64,000 bases of DNA from Orientallactaga sibirica (GCA_036365145.1 JAEOAD010000240.1:3472001-3536000); one strand, 5' to 3'; shown: positions 10,918 to 23,835, numbered from the stretch's first letter. The notes: generated by a model from the letters alone, not told the origin. Program-made: numbers and translations.

Positions 10918-12466
10918 CACTCTGTTTATTTTAAGGCTTTATATTCGTGATGCTACCTCTTTGGACCCTAAACATGGAAATACAGAAACAGGGTTAAAAA
11001 CTTTGCAAAGTGTCTGGGAAAATAATAAATTGTGTTATATAAGTGTATATCATATTGGCATTATGTAAGTTTTAGAAATAAACAGGGGCTATTACATCTC
11101 CTTTTAAGAAAAAAAGTTATGAAGATGGAATATTTCCTGGACAGATAGGCTAGGCAATCTTTAAGATATTTTGTTCTCAAGTATATATATATTTGATATT
11201 CAGTTTTTATGAACTAATACAGAATAAACTGGGAGGATAGTTCATAACAACTTAAATTCTCAAAGGCAGACTTTTGAAAAATACTTTATCTGCTTTAGAG
11301 AGACTTATTATATCAAAGGAGTGACATTTTCTCCTTGGTACTCTGTTTCAGAAACAGGAATTTACCTGACCATTACATGCAGTTCCTGGCTTTCCATGGT
11401 TCTCTATGTGATAGCCTTTTCATGTATGCAAAGGAAGCAAGATGGCTCATGAAATGATGTGTTGGTCCACGTGTTGTTTTTGTCTGATTAGCTGTATGGA
11501 AGCTGCCTTGTCATGAGAAGTCTTAATTGTAATAATTCTTCAGCAGAACTTCATGGTATCTTTCAGGCAGTGTTGCTATTTATGGCTTTGCTTGCTCCCT
11601 TGCCAAACAGATGTGTTGATCTACATGCCTGATCTAATCAGGAAGACAAAGAGCCTCTGCTCACAGCCCTGTACTTCTTCTAATACAAGATAAAATGGGA
11701 GGAGAGATGCAAACAGTTGGGACTCATGTAAATGAGGTTTCAAAGGAATTAAAAAACTGTGTAGGTGTGACTCAAACTGAGGCAGCTGTGTGCTCCTTCT
11801 ATATTCTGTCACAGCAGTGTGGGAGCTGATCTGAGGGAGAGCTCGCTCCTTGGTGGCACTGGTTTGGGACTGGTGGTCTCTATACTGAATACTGGGAATA
11901 GGTCTGTAATTGTCTTCCCTGTGCTTACATGTCACTGTCAGGGTTCTTTTGAATCCATGTCAGTGAAGCACACAGGCTGTGACTGCTCACGGTCCAGCAG
12001 AGACAGAGACTGCTTCTATTCCAATGTAGTCTAAAGGTTTGAGCTGTTGGGAAAGCTTTGCCAGTTTAGAGAGCACAGAGAGAAAGACAGCTCATTAAAT
12101 TACACACTGGTTTCTAAAGGAATTAAATGAGGGTAATGGATCTGGGCCAACAGTGGAGGCTCCAAGTGTAGGGCAAGAGCAGGCGGTGATGAGGAGATGG
12201 AGCCACATACAACATTGGAAAATTAAGAATGTTGCTTTTTGTTTACTAAAATATATTGTAAAATATCCTGGATTAAAGTCTTCATCTACATTCATTTTTA
12301 AATCATTTTCCTTTTTACTTAATGCCACAATACAATAATAGAAGTGTCCAGGAGAAAGCAAAATCCAACAATTACAATACCAGAAATGGCTCTGGAACTT
12401 AGTACCTTCTTACTATCTAGTGAAGGAACTGATCTCTTTGAGAAGTTTATATAGTTGTTATACTTT
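10918..12466. other. Intergenic, no gene seen
   Basis: AT-rich to moderate composition. A 104-codon minus frame at 11935-11621 and a 71-codon plus frame overlapping it have no recognisable features and no splice or promoter context that I can support. Confidence 0.45.
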
Positions 12467-12697
12467 GTTTTGAGAGAGAGAGACAGAAAGAGAGAGAGAA
12501 TGAGAGACAGAGAAAGGGCATGCCAGAGGCCTCTCAGCCTGTGAACGAACACCAGACACGTCCGCCCCCTTGTGGGCAAGTGTGGCATTGTGTCCTTGCG
12601 TCACTACATCTGGCTAAACGTGGGACCTAGAGAATTGAACAGGTATTCTTATGCTTAGCAGGCAGGTGCCTTAACTGCTAAGCCATCTCTCCAGCCC
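12467..12697 (-). mobile_element. B2-like SINE, long-head subtype
   Basis: GA-rich tail side, GCCCCCTTGTGGGCAAG at 12564-12580, and head ending GCCATCTCTCCAGCCC. Flanked by TAGTTGTTATACTTT (12452) and TAGTTGTTATGCTTT (12698), a target-site duplication with one change. Confidence 0.9.
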
Positions 12698-13834
12698 TAG
12701 TTGTTATGCTTTTAATCACTGGTTAGAAAAAAAAAGATACCACCCCTTCTCCCAGCATTCTTATATAAGAAAATGAAAGGACCTTCCAAAACTTATTATT
12801 CACCTTTCAAATTTGTACTCATTATCAAAATTTCTTCCTTAGATAAAATTTATTCTCATAAAAATAAATTTACAAAACAGAATAGATAGCATCAACATTA
12901 GGGTATCATTCTCCAGGGCAGTCATCTTATGGGTTGAAAATAACATTAGTAGCCAATTCTGTGGATTGGTTGGCCCAGGGTTTTAGTTTTTGTTTGATTT
13001 TGGTCCAGATTGGTTTGTTTGTATACTGACATGATAGCTGCGTATCCTCCAGTCCATCCTAAATACTTGGTGCTCATTACAGACAGTAAGAAGTGTAAAC
13101 ATCCCCTGTGCCTTATTCATTATGTGGAGACAGAGTCTGGAGCTCAAAGACAAATAGAACTTACCTGTCTCATGGCTGTTTTCAAGAGCAGTCACAGCTT
13201 GACAAGCATGCTTGTGTCTGGAGTTAAAAGGATTGAATATATGCTCTGGATCTCTGATGTCTGCTGAAAACTATTCAGGAGTAACCGTTTACATGTATAA
13301 TTGTGGAAGACTTGAAAACTAACATGGAGATTTGTTTCATTTAATAAGGTCCTAATTTGAGATTTGGGGGCTAGTACATATTCATAAATCTATTTTTTTT
13401 CATAAGGAGAAATAAATTTGTACTTCTCACTTTACTTGGTTCTTAGGAGAGGAAAGAAGTAAAGAATGAGTAAGTACTAGCAGATGGCTGGGTCAGGCTG
13501 TGGTAGCCTATAGATTTTTTCTAGTGGGGAAGCAAACCCGGGCCCAATATCAGAGCTCTACCATGGATCTGATGGTAACACAGATCTGTTTGTTGTTAAG
13601 TGGGAATCATGTTTTTCTTGGCTTAAACAAAATAGACTCATAGTGATAGTCATGCATGAAGATTGCCCTGCCTCTGTTTCTCATTTTGCCTTTGGTGATC
13701 TATTCACTGGGGAGACACTGGGAAGCTTAAAGTGTTTACCCATGGGGTAAACCCATGGGGGAGGACAGGCAGAAAGCTAACGATGGTACCCTCATGGCTG
13801 TATATATACAACTAATTAAAAAATGTGATTTTTG
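12698..13834. other. Intergenic, no gene seen
   Basis: AT-rich. The 85-codon frame at 13010-13267 plus and the 70-codon frame opposite it have no recognisable domain. A local direct repeat CCCATGGGG occurs at about 13739 and 13752. Confidence 0.45.
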
Positions 13835-13965
13835 CATTGTTGTGGCATGACCACACAATGGAATAACACTGAGCAATGAAAAGGAACAAATTATTGATAT
13901 GTGCAACAATGTTAATGAATTTCCAGATAATTGCCCTGATTGAAAAGAGTTAAAAAAAAAAGTGT
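13835..13965 (+). mobile_element. Ancient L1 ORF2 end fragment
   Basis: Contains CACACAATGGAATAACACTG and GAGCAATGAAAAGGAAC, the old mammalian L1 block that encodes the ORF2 terminus (MEYYxAxKxxE type), with many substitutions. It is short and decayed. Confidence 0.6.
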
Positions 13966-14899
13966 ACTATTCCCTGGGCTGTCTGTGATGTGACCATGCT
14001 GAGGAGGCATTGGGGACAATAATCTTCCTTTTGCTTCTGAACCTCTTCAATGTTTTCTTCCCCTACTCAAGGAGAAAATAGATTTGAAAATTAGTTAGGT
14101 ACTCTCAATGATTTTTCCCAGATCAAGAAAGAGAAACTTGCTTCCATTTCTTATGTGACATATACAATTTGGAAAGCTGGAAAATGACATCTGAGTGTGG
14201 CCATAACTAATTAGAATACTGTATTTAGGATTGAAACTGAAATGTAGCTAAGGAGAAAAAAACCCAAAGATGCTCAAAATGTCTGAGTCTCCAGTCATTA
14301 TCAACTAGAGAAATATGATATTCTCCTTTAAAGGTTTGACCATCTATTGAATTGCTACTAAAAGATTGCATTTTGCTACTGAAATTTCCTAAATATTCTA
14401 AATGAAACTAGTGAAAACAGTATATTATAATAGACTATCATGGAATGGTCTAGAATTAGTCCCTGCTCACAAGGTTGAGAAGTGGCAGCTGAATGTAGAT
14501 GTTTCAGAGTATGGCAGATATGCCAAAAGACAGATGGTCCAAAGCCAGAAGAGAACGGCTCAAGAAGACAGCCAAGTGTGTGGCTGACTCTGCAAAGAGG
14601 AGAATAGCTAGCTGCCTGGTGGCTGTGTCATCACTGATCATTAGCACAAGCTCTGTTTCATTCTGCCACATTCATTTATTATTACCTCCCTTTTTCTGAT
14701 GATTCAACTCTAGCCTTTATTATAAAGGATGAAATGTATATAAAGCTTGAAGGAATAAAAATATTCTGAAACAATCATACCAAACTGATAGAAGTTTCTT
14801 TTTCTTAATTTTTTTAGGAATATTAATGCTCTGTTACAACTTCATCTAAACAAATAGAAGAGAACTAGGAGCAAGGTAGCTTTTCTTATAATCAGTCAT
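13966..14899. other. Intergenic, no gene seen
   Basis: AT-rich DNA with two overlapping 60-66 codon frames near 14400-14700 that show no family resemblance. Confidence 0.45.
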
Positions 14900-15790
14900 G
14901 GGCAAAGGCCCAAAGAGAGAAAGAGGAGATGTCACCTCATTCTCTGTGGCCAAACTAGAACTTAGAGTCTGACCCAGTCTCATCCAAGGTGGCTATAAGC
15001 AATTCCTCAGCAACTGTGACCCCACTTCTTCCCTGTTTAGCATGCCTGGGGGGAGGTTGGACCCTCTTGAATCAGCCCCTTGGATCCTCAGACCAATCAG
15101 ACCTCTCTCTTATGCACCTAAGTCTGATGAGGAAAATCCTTCCTAATTAACGATAAAGGGCTTGTATATGTGTAACTGGTCCCTTGGCTGCTCATTCTCC
15201 TGGCATCTGAGTCTCTTAGTCTCTGATTCAGTAAGCTCTGCCTGGGAAGGGGAAACATCTCTCATTTGCCTAGACATTTCTCTGCTTGTTTCCTGCGTGT
15301 ATTTTGCTTTCAGATGCTTTCTTGCTCTGTTACATGTATGAATTTCCTCTAAACTCTGGGTCTGCCTCATGTATAATAACAACTCTTAGCTATACTCTCC
15401 TGGCTCTGGCCTCCTGATTCCTGCTTTGGTGCTTGTTCTCTGCTACATCTCTGTGACCATACTTTAAGCCCGGGCCCTTCACTATCCTATTTCTTAGTCT
15501 TTCTTGACTGTTATGTGACTGTGAGGGTGAAGGGTCTGCACACTCTCATGCTCCATTCTCTCTATCTCTCTCTCTCTCTCTCTCTCCCTCTCAGTGTGTG
15601 TATTTGTGTGTGCTAGAGGCTTTTTTCCATGGAGATTTTCTCTATGAGGAGGATTTTCTCCACCTCCCTTCTCTTTTTCCAGGTGGACAGGAAATTTCTT
15701 CTGTCCTGAGTCTTTCTGGCCTTCCCCTGGATAGCAATTTTTCCTAAATAAACCTCATAATTTACCCTCCTCAGACTATGTTTCTTCAAT
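14900..15790 (+). mobile_element. Candidate diverged LTR
   Basis: Features that suggest an LTR are GACCAATCAGACC near 15092 (CCAAT box), pyrimidine-rich stretches, and CCTAAATAAACCTCATAA near 15743 as a possible polyadenylation region. The edges are not defined and no internal retroviral sequence is present. It could equally be single-copy DNA. Confidence 0.3.
15556..15597. repeat. (TC)n microsatellite
   Basis: Interrupted TC dinucleotides, then GTGTGTGTATTTGTGTGTG. Confidence 0.9.
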
Positions 15791-15816
15791 TATTTGTTAA
15801 AAATGGACAAGAACAC

Positions 15817-15968
15817 TGGGTGTGACATTGCATGCCTTTAATCCCAGCATTTGGGAGGCTGAGGCAAGAGGATTGCCAGGAGTTTAAGGCCAGCCTGAGG
15901 CTAGTGAGTGAGTTCTAGGTCAGCCCTAAGCTAGAGTGAAATCTTTCCTTGAAAGAACAAAAAAATGG
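15817..15968 (+). mobile_element. B1 SINE
   Basis: 7SL-derived, with TGCCTTTAATCCCAGC, GGGAGGCTGAGGCAAGAGG and AAGGCCAGCCTGAG, an extended 3' part (AGTGAGTTCTAGGTCAGCC) and a tail ACAAAAAAATGG. The first box is mutated (GGTGTGACATTGCATG). Confidence 0.9.
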
Positions 15969-16151
15969 AAAAGAAACTAAAAGTTGGGGTTCACAGGTCA
16001 GGGAGTCCCTGTATCCCCAAATCACATAATATAATAACTTTTGAAAGTTGTTTCTGTTCTTCCTGATCCTATGGAAATTATGCCATTGTGAGTTGCTATG
16101 AGAATTCTATTAAAAGGGGCTCCAGTGAAATGACTAAGCCAAAGACATTAT

Positions 16152-16344
16152 TTAAAAATTATTTTACTTATGCGAGAGTGTTTGTGTGTGCATGAGTGTT
16201 CCAGGGCCTCCTGCTGCTAAAAATGAACTCCAGTTGAAAGCACCACTTTGTGAATCTGACTTTACATGGGTATTGGGGAATCAAACACAGGCCATCAAGC
16301 TTTGTGAGCAAATACTTTTAACTTCTGAGCCATCTCTCCAGCCC
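16152..16344 (-). mobile_element. B2-like SINE, diverged
   Basis: Plus-strand order is A/T-rich tail, CCAGGGCCTCCTGCTGC, CACTTTGTGAATCTGAC, GGGTATTGGGGAATC, and GAGCCATCTCTCCAGCC. Flanks AAAGACATTAT (16141) and AAACATATTAT (16346) are probable target-site duplications. Confidence 0.8.
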
Positions 16345-16659
16345 CAAACATATTATCATTTAGAGCTCATGAATTGTCAATTATGACATTTTAAATGACT
16401 ATCTGCTGACTTAAATGTTTCATGGAATATAGTTACCTTTGTTGATTTAAACGATAGAATGAATTTATGAATACATGTGCAAGTGTTTTGTAACAGATTT
16501 GAATCTCTGAGTAAGTATCACTACGGTCTAGATAAGCATTGCCCTGAACTCTCTCTAAGCTTTCCCTTGATTATGGCTGCTCTCATTCAATCAGTTCCTC
16601 CAACATCTCAGTGATCCACTGATCTAGGTCCTATTTATGCTAGATTTTCCCCATTAAAT

Positions 16660-17340
16660 AAAATCACACATATGCACACTTTTGTATGCAGCTTCTGTTT
16701 TACCCAACTGCATTGTGATGCCATTACCATGTGTTCCAGTTGCTCATCTCTTTTCATGTGTGAGTAGTAGTTCATTACATTCATCTGCCACAGTTCACCT
16801 ACTGGAAGACATTTCAACTTTTTGTGATATTCATTTATAGTTCTTTGTGTGCATTGTTGTGATTTCATTGATTTGGGGTGAATACTTAGAAAACTGTTGG
16901 GTGAATAATAACTTATAGAAAAATTTAAAAGTGTTCTATAAGCAGCTGGAGTATTTTATATCACTTCAAGGGATACCTGAGATCCCCAAATATTCATTGT
17001 TTTCATGTTAAAAAAATCCCATTTTAATGGCAGTGTAATATTTTTATTGTGGTTTTAATTTTTATCACTTTGATGATTAAGGATAGAAATCTTATTTTCA
17101 AATTATTATTCATGTATTCAAATGTATTTCCATTTTCTAACCGGCTTATTTTTCTCATTGAATTTCAAATGTTCATTATATATCTTGGAAACTAATGATT
17201 TTTCAAATGTGTGTATTGTGAATATTTTCCATCTGTCTGTAGCTTGTCTTTTTATTTTCTTAAGTGTGTTTCAAAGTTCTGAAAATTTATGTGTTGGCCA
17301 AGTTAATTTATTATTATTGTGCTGAGATATTGTCATCAGT
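16660..17340 (-). mobile_element. Ancient L1 ORF2 3' fragment
   Basis: Reverse complement of an old L1: the block at 16735-16800 (GTTCCAGTTGCTCATCTC to CATCTGCCACAGTTCACC) is the diverged ORF2-end region, followed by a degraded stretch and at 17200-17280 GTGTGTATTGTGAATATTTT and CATCTGTCTGTAGCTTG. No open frame is preserved. Confidence 0.65.
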
Positions 17341-17589
17341 AATTATACCACTTTTTTTGTCTCATCACCCCAAATAGAAACTTGCTTATTTTGAGTTATC
17401 TCTTCCCTTCATAGTCCCTCCAAAATCTACCAATCCCCACCCATCTTTCCTACTTCAGTTCTGGACAGTCACCCTTAGATGTATGTTTTGTTACCATCAT
17501 ATTCTTGAGTGAATTTTCGTCTTGAGCACACCACTCTCAGCTGAAGACCTAGCCATGATCCTTGGCATTTCTGGGATAGGTTAAACTTC
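17341..17589. other. Intergenic, nothing recognised
   Basis: Short CT-rich interval between old repeats. Confidence 0.4.
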
Positions 17590-17760
17590 ATTGCAGACCC
17601 TATCTAACTTAATTCTCCAGTCATCTCTTTTCCTACTTGCTTCTTCTCCCTGCAGTGCTCTACTCTTCAGCCATGCTGAACTTTCACATTTTCTCAGAAG
17701 GTCGAGCTTTTCTCAGAAGCATATCCTCAATGGAGTCATTTTCTACTCACTTTTTATTAA
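17590..17760 (+). mobile_element. Possible L2 fragment
   Basis: CT-rich order resembling the L2 3' coding part (AGTGCTCTACTCTTCAGCC, ATGCTGAACTTTCACATTTT). Diverged, by-eye call. Confidence 0.3.
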
Positions 17761-18662
17761 TCTAAAGTGGCAGCTATTGTTCTAGGAGGCCTGCACTTGT
17801 GCTCTGAAGTGGCTTGTGTGTCTCTGACAATGCTGTCTATTTAGTGGAGATTATAAATATATACATAACCATGACTTTTTTGACAAATTTAGAGTGCACT
17901 GTAATGAACATCATGAAACATATAATTTTAGAAGAATGTTTTATGGCTCAGGTATACTTTACATTGAAAAATTGAATCAGACCTGGAAACACTGAACTCA
18001 AAATTATTAATGGTGTTGAGTATCCATGGTTCAAAGGACAGTGGGATAAATGATTAGAAGTCCTTAGGGGGCAGGAGAGGATCAGATAACAAGACATAAT
18101 CAGCAGGGGCAAGTGTCTCAGCAGAGGACTTTGACATCAACCCCTTTATTCCTCAACTGTAAATAATGGTGAAAGCTAGAGGAAGTGAAGTTGACAACTG
18201 ATCACAAATGCAAAGGAATATGATAAGGTACTTACTTCTGTGAATGTGACCATTGTAAGACGAGGGTCTATTAAAGGTCTGCAGCCAATTGGAAAGGGTA
18301 TGCTCTACTTAGAGGCCTACAAATGAATTCAGATGTGTGCAGATGAAACAGAATTTTCCACCAATCTGCAGCATTTTTGCACATGGAACTCTAGGATTTC
18401 ATATGAAGAAGGGAGGAAATGTCAGACCACACTAAGCCATGCAGGGAACTATTTGAAGATGGGAGAGGAGGGAGGAAGCATCGGCAGGTGATAGGGAGAT
18501 TTGGGTCTGGAAAAGATGGAAAAGCTGTCTGGGCTGAAGTAAGAGAGACATACAGGTTAGGAAGGTGGTAACTGTAATATAAGAGAAGTGAGAGATTTAA
18601 TAATATCTGTTGGGCTTTTACTGTGTATATCATTAAGTATATATACAAATCTTAGCCATTCA
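17761..18662. other. Intergenic, no gene seen
   Basis: The frame at 18648-18391 minus (85 codons) lacks any recognised motif. Confidence 0.45.
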
Positions 18663-18910
18663 TTTTTATTATTTTGAGAGATTGAGAGAGAAAGAGAGAG
18701 AAAGAGAGAGAGACAGGCAGAGAATGGACATGCCAGCAACCTCTCAGCTACTGTGAATGAACTCTAGATGCATGCCCCCCCTTGTGGGAAAGTACGGCAT
18801 TGCACCCTTGTGTCATTTTGCATCTGGCTAAAGGTGGGACCTGGAGAGTGGAACCCGCATTCTTAGGCTTAGCAGGCAGGCACCTTAACCACTAAGCCAT
18901 CTCTTCAGCC
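18663..18910 (-). mobile_element. B2-like SINE, long-head subtype
   Basis: GA-rich segment, GCCCCCCCTTGTGGGAAAG at 18774-18792, GCAGGCAGGCACCTTAACC and a head ending CCATCTCTTCAGCCC. Flanks CTTAGCCATTCATTTTT (18651) and CTTAGTCATTCTTTT (18911) form a target-site duplication. Confidence 0.9.
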
Positions 18911-20208
18911 CTTAGTCATTCTTTTAATAACCTGAGAGTATTCTCGTTTGCACATGAAGAGTCTTCTGTTTACATGGAACATAGGCCTGTCCAAATCTAA
19001 CTTCTACTCTCTAAAATATTGGAAAACTGAGGATTTAGGATCAGTCACAGGTCAGAAATGAGGCATTGTCAGGGCTGTAGCCAGTGCTTCTCAAGACAAC
19101 GTTCATTTGAATTCTGCTGGTGTCATGCAGAAATGGATTCTGGCTCAGGAGGTCTGGAGTTGAAGCCCGAGAGCCTATATCTCTAGAAAGGTCCCAGGTA
19201 ATGTCTCCATTACTGCTCGGTGGACATGATTTGGAGAAGGAGGTATATAAGCTATGCTAACCAGATCTTAACTCATTCTTGTAGGTTTATTGTCTCCTAT
19301 CTAGCTTGAAGAGCCAAACCATGCTGCGGAAGATTATGTCTAGTGGGGAAGCACTTAATACACAGACTTGTTTCTGAAGGTCTGCTTGTTTTTAATCACC
19401 TGTACTCTATTCACACATGAGTGGTTTTGGACAAAACAACTACCTTTATTGGAGAATTAGTTTCTTCAGCTACAAAATTAGAATAATAAAAATGACTACC
19501 AAATAAATAGCAATTACTAATGATTATATTTCCTATCATGAACTAATTCAAATGATGAGGGCCTTGGTACAATTTTGGACATCTTCATCACTATCATTAT
19601 TTTATATTTATATTCTGTTGGCAATGGATATCTTCATAGTAAAATTATCTAGTCATATCAAGATGCTATGACAGGTTTTAAACACTTCCAGGTTCTTCCT
19701 GAGCCCACTGTCTCTCAGAATGTACTGCTCTTGGAAGGAACCTGGTCACAGTTGCCCTTTAAGTAGCTCTCCTGTAGCCCAACATCTGGAGCTTCTTTCA
19801 TTCACTCGGTACTCTCCCAGCCAAGTTCCCATGATTTGCTGTTGGAACGAATAAATGTATAAGTGAGTTGCAAAGATATCATGATGACGATGGCCAAATC
19901 CAAGTCCACACAGACAAAGACTAGGAAAGCTGCCTTAGACTGTCACCTTCTTTAGTTTTCTCACCCCTTATACAATTTTCCCACCACATTTTGGAGACTA
20001 TGGCTCAATCCATGTTATAGAGATGACTTTATGTGTGAGTCAGAGGCTGGGGAATTCCCAGGTTCCTGTGCTTGAAGTTTCTAAAGCGTAGTTGCTGACC
20101 GTCCTTGCTTTCCAGATGTGTACAGTTAACACCATCACTTAACACAGTGCTGGTTCTGAAACTTTTATTTGAATGGCTTCTCTTTAATATATCTGGTGGA
20201 AGGGATAT
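18911..20208. other. Intergenic with a possible MIR
   Basis: No gene. Around 19415-19515 a pattern TTGGACAAAACAACTACC followed by GAGAATTAGTTTCTTCAGC and AAAATTAGAATAATAAAAAT resembles the conserved core and 3' part of MIR, at low confidence. Confidence 0.35.
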
Positions 20209-20222
20209 GAAATACTGATTTT

Positions 20223-20494
20223 TAAATTTTTTTAAATTATTTTATTTATTTTTGGAGAGAGACACAGAGAGAGACAGAGAGAGAGAAGAAGAGGAAGACA
20301 GATAGAGATAGGCGCGCCAGCAGTCTCTCAGCTGCTGTGAACGAAATCCAGATGCGTGCACCCCATTGTGGTCAAGTGTGGCATTGCGTGCTTGCGTTGC
20401 TTTGCATGTGGCTAAACATGGGACCTGGAGATTGGAACCAGGTTCTTAGGCTTAGCAGGCAGGCACCTTAACCTCTAAGGCATCTCTCCAGCCC
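20223..20494 (-). mobile_element. B2-like SINE, long-head subtype
   Basis: Flanked by perfect 14-bp copies of GAAATACTGATTTT at 20209-20222 and 20495-20508. The CTCF-like segment is damaged here (ACCCCATTGTGGTCAAG). Confidence 0.95.
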
Positions 20495-20691
20495 GAAATA
20501 CTGATTTTGGAAAAGAAAATTAAATAATGTTGTGGTTGCTGAGTTTGCCAGGTTTTTATACCCTCCCCATTCATGGAATCATTCATATGAACCATCCTTC
20601 CACATTTAACAACTCATATTTAAAGGTATTTGCCTTTAATAAACCACTTGACATATGTTACAACAAAATGATTGGATAAATTCCACTCATT

Positions 20692-20912
20692 TTTTAAACA
20701 ATTTTTTAATTTAAATTTTATTTTTATTATTTATTAACTTATTAGAGTAAGGAAGAGAGAGAAGGGGTGTGCTAGGGCCTCTAGCCACTTCAAATGAATC
20801 CCAGATGCATGGACCACCATGGGCATCTGGCTTACGTGGGTACTGGGGAATCAACCTGGGTCCTTACGCTTCTCAGGCAAGCACCTTAACTGCTAAGCCA
20901 CCTCTCCAGCCC
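20692..20912 (-). mobile_element. B2-like SINE, short subtype
   Basis: Flanked by perfect AATTCCACTCATT copies at 20679-20691 and 20913-20925. Internal order is AT-rich tail, GAGTAAGGAAGAGAGAG, AGGGCCTCTAGCCACTTC, and GCCACCTCTCCAGCCC. Confidence 0.95.
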
Positions 20913-20925
20913 AATTCCACTCATT

Positions 20926-22649
20926 ATCAAATATTTCCACACAACATCACAGTGTTCCTTAAAATGAGATTTCTGTAAACAGATCTGTCTCTTTAAGGGA
21001 AATGAAATGATATGAACATAAATAAAACTGCTTTTGGGGAAGGGAGATTTTCCTGATATGGATGGTCAGAAGAGGATTCACACAGTATATAGCTAAGTTG
21101 AAAGAAATATTTGAAGAAGAAAACTATGCAAAATACATCATTTGTGATAAGGGTCTTAGTATAATTTTCAATGTCATCTCCATCATCTTTATCATTACTA
21201 TTTTATAACTATAATCAACTTGCATATTTTTGAGTCATTATCTTAACTCCTAAGGAAAATAAGTTGTGGCTTCTCAAAAAATGTAGAAAACCATGTTTTA
21301 TTTATAAAGGGAATGAATCTAAGTGAACATCACAATGTTGGAAGGCCTCCTGTGGGGTTATTACTTCATAGCATTGATTTCCTACAGGCATATATCAGTT
21401 CACATTACTGTAAGTATAGATAGGTGTGCCATCTGTTAGGATTTTAAATGCCAGAAAAGTTTTCTCTGGATTTTCTTGAATCTTACTAATTCAAAGAGTG
21501 CCCATGGTTCTTGATACTCTTGCTGATCAACAAAGAAGAGGTTGACTAAGATTTTCTTGACATGAAAATCTATTCAGATATGACTTGAGATTATGCCATC
21601 CTTGAAATTTCTATAGAAAATTTTCTACTTTGAATTTTCATTATATTTTGTTCATTCTAATTATCTTCTGTTTGTGTGTTCTTTTCACACTATCCTCAGA
21701 CTGTGGGGGTTTGATGGCTGAGTCTATTTGTCTTTGGTGAAAGAAATAAATGTATTTGCATGGATAATAAAATAATAATAAAATAAAGTAAGAGATAAAG
21801 AGATATCAGAGTGTTTCAATTGATTTCCACCAATGTAAAATCAGGTAATGAAATATATTATGGTTGGATCAATACTGTGCCAAGTAGCTGATTATCATAA
21901 TAATTTTAATGTGAGCTGTTGATACATGCTTGATATGTATGACCAAAGGAGAAAGCAAGAGAAACTGTTAGTTCAATAACCCATGAAATTCTTATAAAAG
22001 ACATCCTGACAAGAACAAGTTAAATATTAAACACAGTTAAGTTGTTTCATCAGATAACTTAAATATCTACTCAGAATAAGCAGTAAGCATGAAATTCTAT
22101 AACTTGGGCCACATCTTACATCCTATACTGTTAGAAGGGCTTGTACCAAAGATAATAGTCATAGCAAGAAGGGAGAGGAAGATGATAGATGTTTGATGCC
22201 TTAATTTAACAATTCTTTTCATTTAGAATAACACATTGTAAATATCTAGTATTTATTTTCATTTATGCATAGTGATGGGTCAGCTGATATTCTTTGAAAT
22301 ATATATACTTTTGGTTTTGCTTTGCTTTGTTCTTAAGGCAAAGTTCTATACAGATGTTGGACCATACTCTAAATTTCTGAATAGAATTTTGTTTGTTGTT
22401 CACAGAAGCTCCTGTCAATGTGCTGCTCCCAGCAGAGTGCTTAGTATATTGGAGGCATAAAGTACAGACTCAAAGATAATCACAATTTTAGGTCAAAGAT
22501 ATTTTGAGACAGGGAGTCTTGCTGAACCACAGCAAAACAAATAATGGACCTTTATTAAGATTTATTTTAGGCAAGATGTGAAGTATACTACCTGAAGTTT
22601 TCAAAAATTAGCATTAGACTAACATTAAAAGGCATTTTCTATAGTTAAT
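20926..22649. other. Intergenic, no gene seen
   Basis: Very AT-rich. An AATAATAATAAAATAAAG tract lies near 21768. The 62-codon frame at 22272-22460 has no family resemblance. Confidence 0.45.
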
Positions 22650-22716
22650 TCCAGGTCAGCCTGAGCCAGAGTGAGACCCTACCTCAAAGAACCAAAAAAA
22701 AAAAAAAAAAAAAAAG
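22650..22716 (+). mobile_element. B1 SINE 3' fragment
   Basis: Begins TTCCAGGTCAGCCTGAG, then CCAGAGTGAGACCCTACC and a poly(A) tract of about 20. The 5' part of B1 is missing, the usual 5' truncation. Confidence 0.85.
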
Positions 22717-22852
22717 CATTTTCTTTCTTCCTTTCATAAACTAAAACAAAATAAAATTTTAAAACAGAAGAAATTTAGAGTTCAATTACAGGTTAATATT
22801 ATAGTTAAAAAGTGTAGGTTTGCAAATAAATAAAAAATAAACAAAAAAAAAA

Positions 22853-23083
22853 TGGGCCTGGAGAGATGGCTTAGCAGTTAAGCGCTTGCCTGTGATGTCT
22901 AAGGATCCTCCTGGTTTGAGGCTCAATTCCCCAGGAACCACATAAGCCAGATGCACAGGGTTGCACATGCATCTGGAGTTTGTGTGCAATGGCTGGAGAC
23001 CCTGGCATGCCCATTCTCTATCTATCCACCTCTTTCTCTCTCTGTCTGTCACTCTCAAATAAATAAAAAATAAACAAAAAAAG
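22853..23083 (+). mobile_element. B2-like SINE, short subtype
   Basis: Head CCTGGAGAGATGGCTTAG, then GTTAAGCGCTTGCCTGTG, CATCTGGAGTTTGTGTGC and tail AAATAAATAAAAAATAAAC. Flanks AAGTGTAGGTTTG and AAGTGCAAGTTTG are probable target-site duplications, and the left flank carries a duplicate of the tail. Confidence 0.9.
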
Positions 23084-23597
23084 TGCAAGTTTGAGCTCTG
23101 ATTTGAACAAGGTACTTATCCCAAATCTTACTTTCTAAGACACCCACAACCAGAGTGTGCATATTTTTAATACTGCAACATTATGCTGTCATCCATCCAC
23201 AAACATGTTGGACTACATTCCTAGCCTATCCTGGGATATATGAGGCTTGGGAGCTATGGATTATACACACATGCATATATTGCCTGGCCACATGATGTCC
23301 TCAAGTTCTCATACTAATGGTTGAAGGGAGGCAATTTTAAGGAAGAGCTGGATTTAAGCGAAGATTATTAGAAAAACAATAGTTTCAAAACCATTTTATA
23401 AGATACCAGGATGACTCAATATAATAGAAAATGTTTGTTACGTTCCAGTTAGTTACCTTCTGGTTTCTCAGAGTAGCTACTCCATTCAGCACATAGATAT
23501 ACCTAAATAGTGTGTCTGTCTGGAGAGTGTGGCAATGAGCCTTAATAATCTATCTAAGTGGTCAAGTTACTATTTATCTGCATACCTTATCCATTTT
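23084..23597. other. Intergenic, no gene seen
   Basis: No repeat or frame of note. Confidence 0.45.
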
Positions 23598-23835
23598 TAA
23601 AATATTTTATTTATTTATTTATTTGAGAGAGAGAGTGGGATACAGAAATAGGCAAGGAAAGAGAGAGGGAGGGAGAGAATGGGCGCACCAGGGCCTCCAG
23701 CCACTGCAAACAAACTCCAGATGTGTGCTCCCCCTGTGCATCTGACTTATCTGACTTATGTGGGTCCTGGGGAGTCAAACCTGTGTCCTTTGGCTTTGCA
23801 GGCAAGTGCCTTAACTGCTAAGCCAGCCCTTTATC
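23598..23835 (-). mobile_element. B2-like SINE, short subtype
   Basis: Tail ATTTTATTTATTTATTTATT on plus, GA-rich, CAGGGCCTCCAGCCACTGC, a local duplication of ATCTGACTT at 23740-23757, and a degraded head end. Flanks around TTATCCATTTTT and TTATCCCATTTTG suggest a target-site duplication. Confidence 0.85.

Noticed and set aside
11621..11935. 104-codon minus frame as a possible small gene
   Set aside because: No domain, signal peptide, splice sites or promoter context that I can support; within chance length for this composition.
20209..20508. Direct repeats flanking short units as attachment sites or CRISPR-like spacers
   Set aside because: The repeats are target-site duplications of single SINE insertions. 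No regular spacer-repeat array exists.
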